DNA of 30,867 nucleotides, from positions 1 to 30,867 of IMG/VR virus record IMGVR_UViG_3300042555_000197; one strand, given 5' to 3'. This DNA is from a virus. Numbering within the stretch: the stretch's first letter is position 1; each line of letters starts with the position of its first letter. Position numbers and translations under genes: made by a program. The notes beneath the pieces are model-generated. The model did not search any database, was not told the DNA's origin, and saw only the letters and a list, made by a program, of their open reading frames with translations. This document shows positions 6,829 through 12,922 of this stretch, piece by piece.

Positions 6829-6856
6829 AAACCCAAACGGCTCACCGGAGAAATAA

Positions 6857-7708
6857 ATGCTGCCAAGAGCAGTTGAAGAACAAGCACGACGTGCGGAAGA
6901 CCTGCACCGCCAGCATTACGGGAATACCGATGAACCGGCTCCCGAAGTAGAAGCAAAGGCTCCCGAGCCCGTTGAGGCACCTAAGGAACAGGCAGCGCCT
7001 GAACCTGATGACGCTTCGTTCAAACGAAAGTGGGAAGTCTTGTCAGGGAAGTACTCAGCTGAAGTCCCGCGACTGGCAGCCGAGATACGTGAACTGAAGG
7101 AAAAGCTTGCCGAGTCACAAGCGAGCGCCCCGCCTCCTAAGCCCTCGAAGCTCAAGCCAGAGGAGATTACGGAATACGGCGAGGAGTTCACTGACTTCGT
7201 AAAGCGGGCCGCCGCCGAAGTTGTCCCCGACGACGTTGGGAACATCAGGGCGCAAGTCGACCAGCTGCGCGAAGAGACGGCGCGTATCAAGCGAGACCGC
7301 TTCTACAACGAACTGGCAGCGAAGGCTCCTCACTGGGAGCGTACTAACGAGGACAAAGAGTTCCTTACGTGGCTCTCCGGCATTGACCCGTTCAGCGGGC
7401 GAGTGCGGCAGGAGGTCTTCGATGAGGCAGTCAACTCAAACGACTCGTGGCGCGTGGCGAATTTCTTCAATGCGTTTGGTGGCGAAACCAGAACCGATTC
7501 TGTAGACGCTAACCCGTTGGAGCTTCAAGTGGAACCGCAGACAACTCGTGTCAGCGCACCACCGCCGGGGAAAAAGATTTGGACGACCGAAGAGATCAGC
7601 CGATTTTTTGCTGATCGACGACGCGGCGCCTATTCAGTAGCGGAAGCGGATCGGATTGACCAAGAAATCTTCGCCGCAGGACGCGAGGGTCGCATCCGAC
7701 AACGGTAG
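6857..7708 (+). CDS. Head scaffolding protein
   Basis: A 283-residue protein expected to guide coat assembly and then leave or be degraded. It sits immediately before the major capsid gene, the usual scaffold position. The N-terminal ~50 residues are acidic and Pro/Glu-rich (disordered). Residues ~54-95 (SFKRKWEVLSGKYSAEVPRL then AAEIRELKEKLAES) match the conserved start of podovirus scaffolds and form a coiled coil. The C-terminal end is basic (FFADRRRGAYSVAEADRIDQ, then GREGRIRQR), as expected for the coat-binding tail. A GGAG ribosome site precedes the ATG. No protease motif is visible, so scaffold removal must rely on exit or another factor. Confidence 0.83.
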   Translation: MLPRAVEEQARRAEDLHRQHYGNTDEPAPEVEAKAPEPVEAPKEQAAPEPDDASFKRKWEVLSGKYSAEVPRLAAEIRELKEKLAESQASAPPPKPSKLKPEEITEYGEEFTDFVKRAAAEVVPDDVGNIRAQVDQLREETARIKRDRFYNELAAKAPHWERTNEDKEFLTWLSGIDPFSGRVRQEVFDEAVNSNDSWRVANFFNAFGGETRTDSVDANPLELQVEPQTTRVSAPPPGKKIWTTEEISRFFADRRRGAYSVAEADRIDQEIFAAGREGRIRQR

Positions 7709-7737
7709 CCCCGCCAGTGCGGCATGAAAGGTAAATC

Positions 7738-8772
7738 ATGTCGATTCCAGTTTCAAGTAACTACTACGGTTCCGGTCAAGGAACCACCGACGGCTACGCT
7801 GCTAAGTTCATCCCCGAAATTTGGTCGGGCAAGCTTCAGCAGAAGTTTTACGACAGCACCGTTCTGTCTGCGATCGCCAATACCGACTGGGAAGGCGAGA
7901 TCAAAGATCAGGGCGACAAAGTCAAGATCCGTACCGTCCCGACGATCACGATCAACGACTACACCAAAGGTCTGACGCTGACGAGCGAAGTTCCTGCAAC
8001 TTCGGTTGTGGAACTGAACATCGATAAGGGCCACTACTTCTCGGTGGTTGCTGACGACATCGACAAGACCCAAGCAGACCTTCGTCTGATGGACATCTTC
8101 TCGAACGATGCTGCCCAGCAGATGAAGATCAAGATCGACACCAACGTGCTGGCCGGTATTGTGGGCGGCGCTGAGGCATCGACCAACCGTGGCGTCTCTA
8201 AGGCGTCCCCGCTGGGTGGTCGTATCGATCAGAACATCCCTCTTGGCTTCTACAACGCCACTGGCGCATCGGCAATCGCCGTTGCAATCGACCCGACCTC
8301 TTCGGCTGGTGCCGGCGCAACTTCGACCAAGCGCACCCCGCTCGATCACCTGCTGGACCTCGGTCAGGCGATGGACGAGCAGAACCTGCCCGAGTCTGGC
8401 CGCTTCGTTGTAGTCCCCGCGTGGTTCGCCGCGATGCTGAAGAAGGGCGATCTGAAGAACGTGTACGTGTCCGGCGATGCAACTTCGATTGCTCGCAATG
8501 GTCAGGTTGGCACCATCGACCGATTCACCGTTTACGTGTCGAACCTGCTGCCGAAAGTGACTGGCACCACCGACACCAACGGCGGAACCAGCAAGACCGG
8601 CTACAGCGTTTTCGCTGGCGTTAAAGAGGGTCTGACCTTCGCCTCGCAAGTCACCAAAGTCGAGACTCTTCGTTCGACTGCGACGTTCGGCGACATCATG
8701 CGCGGCCTGAACGTGTACGGCTACAAAGTCGTTACGCCTAAGGCACTCGTTGAGTCTCTGGTCTCGAAGTGA
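7738..8772 (+). CDS. Major capsid protein
   Basis: A 344-residue coat protein, probably of HK97 fold, forming the icosahedral shell. Evidence: position right after the scaffold, size, and segments I recognise in podovirus coat proteins: FIPEIWSGKLQQKFYDSTVL (residues ~24-43), then GDKVKIRTVPTITINDYTKG, HYFSVVADDIDKTQAD and a C-terminal VYGYKVVTPKALV. Codon use is strongly biased to C/G-ending codons, as in highly expressed genes. The ATG is preceded by AAAGG. A strong hairpin follows eight bases after the stop. The 29-base gap to the scaffold implies cotranscription. Confidence 0.9.
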   Translation: MSIPVSSNYYGSGQGTTDGYAAKFIPEIWSGKLQQKFYDSTVLSAIANTDWEGEIKDQGDKVKIRTVPTITINDYTKGLTLTSEVPATSVVELNIDKGHYFSVVADDIDKTQADLRLMDIFSNDAAQQMKIKIDTNVLAGIVGGAEASTNRGVSKASPLGGRIDQNIPLGFYNATGASAIAVAIDPTSSAGAGATSTKRTPLDHLLDLGQAMDEQNLPESGRFVVVPAWFAAMLKKGDLKNVYVSGDATSIARNGQVGTIDRFTVYVSNLLPKVTGTTDTNGGTSKTGYSVFAGVKEGLTFASQVTKVETLRSTATFGDIMRGLNVYGYKVVTPKALVESLVSK

Positions 8773-8780
8773 TGAGTTAA

Positions 8781-8804
8781 CGGAGGGGGCTTCGGCCCTC
8801 TCCG
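8781..8804 (+). terminator. C(UUCG)G hairpin after the major capsid gene
   Basis: CGGAGGGGGC (8781-8790) pairs with GCCCTCTCCG (8795-8804) over ten pairs including one G-T wobble, closed by a TTCG tetraloop with C/G closing pair. The downstream bases (GCTATTAGTG) lack a clear U-run, so it is either a partial terminator that reduces read-through after the capsid gene or a 3' mRNA stabiliser. Confidence 0.6.
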
Positions 8805-8823
8805 GCTATTAGTGAGGTAACGA

Positions 8824-9504
8824 ATGCCACTTTCAGCATCCGATGTTCTGACCCGAGCGGCAGACATCATTCAAGATCAAACGAATGTTCGGTGGCCGCA
8901 AGATGAACTACTGCGCTACCTGAACGATGCGCGTCGAGAGATCGCAATCGCTCGCCCCGATCTGTACGCAACTACTTCTACGGTCACGCTGACTTCTGGC
9001 GGCACCCGCTACTCACTGCCGGCTGACGGTGTTCGTCTTATCGACGTTACTCGGAACATGCCGTCTGGTGTGGCAGGCAAAGCGATTCGGATTGTCGAGC
9101 GCGAAATTCTCGACGCACAAAAGCCCGACTGGCACACCGAGACGGCTTCAGCAATCGTTAAGCATTTCATGTACGACGAACGCAACCCTCGTCAGTACTA
9201 CGTGTATCCGCCGGCCACTGCGGGCCACCAGATTGAGATTGTCTACGGCCAAACTCCGACGGATATCTCTGTCCTGTCCACCTCTCTCTCTCAAGAGGAC
9301 ATCTACACCGGAGCGATTGTTGACTACGTTTGCTATCGGGCGTTCTCAAAAGACAGTGAGTACGCTGGAAACTCGGCACGCGCACAAGCTCATTACCAGC
9401 AGTTCATGAACGCGCTGGGTCTGGGCAACAAAGTTAACCAGATCACGAGCCCGAACACCGCGAATGTTGGCGGCCGTCCGCCTCGTGCTGCGGCTGCTGC
9501 CTGA
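8824..9504 (+). CDS. Head-tail adaptor protein (DUF6682-like)
   Basis: A 226-residue protein. Its N-terminus (LTRAADIIQDQTNVRWPQDE, then LLRYLNDARREIAIARPDLY) is typical of the phage adaptor family that I believe is listed as DUF6682, related in position and size to the T7 gp11-type adaptor that docks on the portal. A beta-rich middle carries a TRYSLPADGVRLIDVTRNM segment, and the C-terminal helix (AIVDYVCYRAFSKDSEYAGN) matches the adaptor alpha-helical bundle. The tail is Ala/Pro-rich. Ribosome site GAGG is at 8813-8816. The stop overlaps the next start (TGATG). The role is inferred from family and order. Confidence 0.75.
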   Translation: MPLSASDVLTRAADIIQDQTNVRWPQDELLRYLNDARREIAIARPDLYATTSTVTLTSGGTRYSLPADGVRLIDVTRNMPSGVAGKAIRIVEREILDAQKPDWHTETASAIVKHFMYDERNPRQYYVYPPATAGHQIEIVYGQTPTDISVLSTSLSQEDIYTGAIVDYVCYRAFSKDSEYAGNSARAQAHYQQFMNALGLGNKVNQITSPNTANVGGRPPRAAAAA

Positions 9505-10136
9505 TGCTGTATTCGACGTTAGTCCCTGAGATCCTTCCTGAGGTACTCGGTTGCCCCGATGCGACCATCGAGAGGGCTGTCAGGGACGCTTCGATTGAGC
9601 TTTGCGAGAACGCGCTCATCTACACGGTTGACCAAGATCCCGTAAGCATCACTAAGGGGCTCACTGAGGTCGATCTGGACATTCCTACAGGCACCCGACT
9701 TGTACAAGTCCTGCGGGCGATGTTGGGGCAAAACCAGCTGAGCCGAATGTCTCGCGAAGACTTGTTCGCAAGTGGGCGTGCGTGGCAGACAGATACCGGC
9801 CGCCCATTGGTGATCACGTACTCATCGGAAACAGCTGTTCGTCTCGTTCCCATTGCAGACCAGTCGCTGACCGAAAAGCTGTACTTGCGCTTTGCCGTAA
9901 CTCCGCTTCGAGCGTCTACGTCTATACCCGATGAGATTGCAGAGCGGTACTACAAAGAAATCTCGTACGGCGCTAAAGCAAATCTTTTGATGATCCCCGC
10001 CCAAACGTGGAGCAATCCCCAGCTGGCGATGGCTCACCGCAGTGCATTTGAGCGCGGCATGCGCGAGGCGCGTCTGACCAATTCCCAAGACAGCGTGGCA
10101 AGCATGCGCAGATTCAGAATTCCGAGGGCGGTCTGA
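9504..10136 (+). CDS. Second head-tail connector or tail completion protein
   Basis: A 210-residue protein starting LYSTLVPEILPEVLGCPDAT. The plan is similar to the previous gene: an N-terminal helical part that lists inputs 'AVRDASIELCENALIYT', a central beta-rich part (VDLDIPTGTRLVQVLRAM), and a C-terminal helix (AERYYKEISYGAKANLLMIP). This fits a second ring or completion protein between portal/adaptor and tail. I cannot assign a named family with certainty. TGATG overlaps on both sides couple it to its neighbours. A gatekeeper-type function is the main alternative. Confidence 0.65.
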   Translation: MLYSTLVPEILPEVLGCPDATIERAVRDASIELCENALIYTVDQDPVSITKGLTEVDLDIPTGTRLVQVLRAMLGQNQLSRMSREDLFASGRAWQTDTGRPLVITYSSETAVRLVPIADQSLTEKLYLRFAVTPLRASTSIPDEIAERYYKEISYGAKANLLMIPAQTWSNPQLAMAHRSAFERGMREARLTNSQDSVASMRRFRIPRAV

Positions 10137-10513
10137 TGGCTGAGCGAATCAAGTTAGTTCAGGGCGACACCCGGCCCCAGATCGTCATCAGCCTCAAGAC
10201 ATCTGCCGGCACTGCGATTGACTGCACGGGGGCAACCCCGCGCATGTACTTCCGCGCAGAAGGCTCAACGACTCTGCTGCAAACAATCGTCGGGACTTTG
10301 CTGCCCGGCTTCGTGAATGACGACGGGACGATTAACACCTCTGCTCCCTACAACGTAGCGGGCGCTGGTGGGCGCGCTTCGTTTTCTTGGCCTTCTGGCG
10401 CACTCAATGTCGATGCCGGGAACTACGAAGGTGAGATCGAAATCACGTACTCGGATCAATCCATTCAGACGGTCTACGACCTCATCAAATTCAAAGTCCG
10501 GGCGGACTTTTAG
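10136..10513 (+). CDS. BppU-like Ig-fold tail protein
   Basis: A 125-residue protein resembling the N-terminal domain of baseplate upper proteins (BppU, DUF2479-like). It begins IKLVQGDTRPQIVISLK, followed by TAIDCTGATPRMYFRAEG, then a beta-strand-rich remainder ending in GNYEGEIEITYSDQSIQTVY. In other phages this domain anchors fibre or baseplate components. Here it stands alone as a short gene, so it may be a small connector or decoration of the tail. Start at TGATG overlap. It has no membrane segment. Confidence 0.72.
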   Translation: MAERIKLVQGDTRPQIVISLKTSAGTAIDCTGATPRMYFRAEGSTTLLQTIVGTLLPGFVNDDGTINTSAPYNVAGAGGRASFSWPSGALNVDAGNYEGEIEITYSDQSIQTVYDLIKFKVRADF

Positions 10514-10522
10514 GAGTAAGAA

Positions 10523-11062
10523 ATGAAAGAAGCATCCTCTTCTACCGACACCGCTGTCACAAGCTTCGTCGGCAACAACGCGATTGTTGATTCAATCGAA
10601 GCTCCGTACTTCACTTACGACATTCAGTGCGTTGGCGAAGACGGCCAAGAAAAGTGGCGAGAGAACTTTCGCAACCTCGTGACTAATGTCGGCAGGACGT
10701 TTCTCCTGAATGTCGTCTTTGGCTCGACCGCAAAGCCCGCCGGCGGCTGGTTCTTGGGAATGATCAGCACCCTCGGCGCAAACCCAAATGCGACCGACAC
10801 GCTTGCGTCTAAGGGGTGGACTGAGTCAACCGCCTACACCGGCAATCGAAAAGCAATCACGTTCGGCACCGCATCTGCCGGATCGATTACGCACACCGCA
10901 GTTTCGTTCGGCATCACGGCTACGGACACCATCAACGGGTGCTTTGTGTGTGACGCTGCCTCTGGCACTTCGGGCACGTTGTATTCGGCTGGGACTTTTA
11001 CTGCCCGCGCAGTGGGAAACAACGACACGCTGAACATCACCGTCACGTTGACGATCTCCTAA
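10523..11062 (+). CDS. Phage structural protein, 'NLVTNVG' family
   Basis: A 179-residue protein whose N-terminal third contains YDIQCVGEDGQEKWRENFRN followed by LVTNVGRTFLLNVVF, a pattern common in phage tail-region proteins of unknown function. The rest is Thr/Ala/Gly-rich with alternating beta strands (KAITFGTASAGSITHTAVSF). Likely a virion decoration or tail protein from its place among structural genes. A clear GGAG ribosome site is at 10513-10516. No catalytic motif is visible. Confidence 0.68.
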   Translation: MKEASSSTDTAVTSFVGNNAIVDSIEAPYFTYDIQCVGEDGQEKWRENFRNLVTNVGRTFLLNVVFGSTAKPAGGWFLGMISTLGANPNATDTLASKGWTESTAYTGNRKAITFGTASAGSITHTAVSFGITATDTINGCFVCDAASGTSGTLYSAGTFTARAVGNNDTLNITVTLTIS

Positions 11063-11072
11063 GGAGTAACAG

Positions 11073-11504
11073 ATGAGCCTTCGTACTGAACTCCTCGACG
11101 ATCCCCTGAATCGCGGCTACGCGGCATTCATTGCCGACTCGCCCGGCGTTCTCGCGGACATGATGAACGACCGCATTTACTCGATGGTCAAAGAGAAGTT
11201 TGTCAACGCACGCGGTGTGCTGGCTGCTCACGGGTCTGCTGGCGGTGACATCATCGAGGCGCTCAACAACGCCTCTGGATCGAACGTCACGATCAAGTGG
11301 GCGATGAAGTTCGTCTCGCAAGACAGCGGTATCGATGTCGGACATCCGAATACGCAAGCTCTGTTAGACGCCGTTGTGCCTGCTGTGCTGACTCAAGCTC
11401 AAGCCGACCTCATCAAAGGTATGGCGCTTCAACCCGCCAGTCGCGCTGAAGTCCTCGGTCTGGGCTACGTTTTTGCACACGACGTTCAGGCTGCTCTTGC
11501 CTGA
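11073..11504 (+). CDS. Conserved phage protein, structural module
   Basis: A 143-residue protein starting SLRTELLDDPLNRGYAAF, a start I recognise from small proteins in phage tail modules. The remainder is helical (DMMNDRIYSMVKEKFVNARG, then LLDAVVPAVLTQAQADLIKG) and ends in SRAEVLGLGYVFAHDVQAAL. Function is not established; structural or tail-assembly role inferred from neighbours. Ribosome site AAGGAG precedes the ATG. Its stop overlaps the lipoprotein start at 11504 (TGATG), so the two are probably translated together. Confidence 0.68.
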   Translation: MSLRTELLDDPLNRGYAAFIADSPGVLADMMNDRIYSMVKEKFVNARGVLAAHGSAGGDIIEALNNASGSNVTIKWAMKFVSQDSGIDVGHPNTQALLDAVVPAVLTQAQADLIKGMALQPASRAEVLGLGYVFAHDVQAALA

Positions 11505-11656
11505 TGAACCCGTGGGTTGCTCTTTGGATTCTGGCGATGTGGCTGATGCTGTTCGGTTGCAGTGATCCAGAACAGCCGCTCCAGATCGAAGAGAAGCCCG
11601 TCAAAGTCACTGAGAAACCGGCGCTGATCAAGCGGGCCGATCTCCCTAGCAATTGA
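11504..11656 (+). CDS. Small lipoprotein within the tail module
   Basis: A 50-residue protein. Residues 1-18 form a hydrophobic Trp/Leu/Met-rich signal peptide, and L16-F17-G18-C19 fits a signal peptidase II lipobox, giving a mature lipoprotein of about 32 residues. The mature part is Pro/Glu/Lys-rich (SDPEQPLQIEEKPVKV), much like short outer-membrane spanins (Rz1 type). It is translationally coupled (TGATG) to the gene before it. Candidate roles are o-spanin, or a superinfection-blocking lipoprotein (T5 Llp-like); the distance from the lysis cassette makes the second worth considering. Phe at -2 is less usual in a lipobox. Confidence 0.72.
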   Translation: MNPWVALWILAMWLMLFGCSDPEQPLQIEEKPVKVTEKPALIKRADLPSN

Positions 11657-11665
11657 GAGAACCAA

Positions 11666-12118
11666 ATGGCAGACATTAAGTCTCATGTACAAACAGCAGC
11701 GGCGCTTACCGTAACAGGTCTCGCGACATTGACTAACGGGTCGTATGTCACCTCTGCCGAGATCAATCACGCAACAAACGACCCGCTTGATGTGCTGATT
11801 GACGTTGCGATTACTGGTGGTGTGACGACAGGAAATCAGCAGTGTGTGGTCTTTGCTGTTGGCTCGATTGACGGGACCAATTTTGGCAAGACCGTCAGTG
11901 ACTCTGGACTGACCTCCGCTGACGAAGCCGAGATGCATTTTGTCGGCACCCTTCCGATGGTTGCTGACAGTGCCGCGCACCGTAAGATTTTCTCGCTGGC
12001 TGCGGCTTACGGTGGAATTCTGCCCGTTAAGAGCAAGCTGGTATTTAGGAACGACAGCGGCGCGACATTCACTGCTGGTGCCGTTCAGATTGCAGAGGTC
12101 TGGGGCGTGGCGATCTGA
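11666..12118 (+). CDS. Small beta-rich structural protein
   Basis: A 150-residue protein, Thr/Ala/Gly-rich, beginning ADIKSHVQTAAALTVTGLAT and ending FTAGAVQIAEVWGVAI. The alternating beta pattern, including LDVLIDVAITGGVTTGNQQC and SKLVFRNDSGATFTAGAV, suggests a jelly-roll or Ig-like domain. I recognise the type from phage structural modules but no named family. It lies directly before the LamG fibre genes (stop three bases from the next start), so a tail or fibre anchor role is plausible. A weak GAGAG ribosome site precedes the ATG. Confidence 0.6.
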   Translation: MADIKSHVQTAAALTVTGLATLTNGSYVTSAEINHATNDPLDVLIDVAITGGVTTGNQQCVVFAVGSIDGTNFGKTVSDSGLTSADEAEMHFVGTLPMVADSAAHRKIFSLAAAYGGILPVKSKLVFRNDSGATFTAGAVQIAEVWGVAI

Positions 12119-12121
12119 GCA

Positions 12122-12922
12122 ATGGCTCAGTTTTTATCCCGTCGCTGGAGGCGTCAGCCTCAAGGCGTGGTTTTAGTTGACTGGAGCAATCCGCTTGCTC
12201 GCGGTCTAGACCACGTCATTCTGATCAACAACGCTGGCGCTCAGAATCCGGCAAAACCGAGATTTCGGCCAGTTCGAAGTTCTACCTTCACTTTGGGCGG
12301 CGGTTCTGAGGGGTTTGGTGCCGCATGTAACGGAACCGCTGGAGATATATCTCTTGTCAACACCGGGGGCGCTGGCTACGCGCATTTTAGTTTTGCGGCG
12401 GCTGGCTTCAATCATGTTGGCACGGCATTTACATACCCTGCTGGCACGACAGTATTTGCTTGCGGGAGCCATCGCGTCTTTAAGCCAGATTACAACAACT
12501 GGAACGTACTTTCGTACACAGCAACCTCTTCAAATTTTGAGTATCCCGGCGACCAGCGCCCCGCAGTAGACATTTCAGGCTTGCTTCAAAAACGCATCAC
12601 GATGGGGGTTACGTTCGGACCAACTGGCAATAATAAATTTTATGTCAACGGATCCTTAAAAGACTCCGACCCGAGAGCGGTAACCGCTGGATTAAGGAAT
12701 GTTGGACTCCATTTGTCAATTACGTCTAGAACGGGACTCACGCTTCCACTAGCAGCAGCTTGGGCAAGGCCGCTATCTGACTCCGAGTTTCTTGCATTTC
12801 ACGAGAACCCGTGGCAACTCTTTGCCCCACAAAAGTCGATGACGGTCTTCCTGTCGAACACATTCTCGTATTCTCGCCCGATTGCTGACCTGAGCAATTC
12901 CGGCTGGGTGAGGGTGCCGTGA
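12122..12922 (+). CDS. LamG/ConA-like lectin module protein, probable fibre part
   Basis: A 266-residue protein consisting of one LamG/concanavalin-like beta-sandwich module. It starts with RRWRRQPQG (residues 7-15), then LVDWSNPLARGLDHVILIN, a Gly/Phe-rich sandwich, VGVTF-type strands around KFYVNGSLKDSD, and a C-terminal signature AAWARPLSDSEFLAFHENPW ending in QLFAPQ. The 'W-x-R-x-L-S-D-x-E ... NPWQ-[IL]-F' ending is typical of phage LamG modules. Such domains bind glycans, so a receptor-binding or virion-decoration role is likely. The next gene carries three more copies of this module. Stop overlaps the next GTG start. Confidence 0.78.
   Translation: MAQFLSRRWRRQPQGVVLVDWSNPLARGLDHVILINNAGAQNPAKPRFRPVRSSTFTLGGGSEGFGAACNGTAGDISLVNTGGAGYAHFSFAAAGFNHVGTAFTYPAGTTVFACGSHRVFKPDYNNWNVLSYTATSSNFEYPGDQRPAVDISGLLQKRITMGVTFGPTGNNKFYVNGSLKDSDPRAVTAGLRNVGLHLSITSRTGLTLPLAAAWARPLSDSEFLAFHENPWQLFAPQKSMTVFLSNTFSYSRPIADLSNSGWVRVP

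Noticed and set aside
7753-8649. 298-residue minus-strand ORF
   Set aside because: Complete shadow of the major capsid gene, produced by its strong codon bias; no recognised domain.
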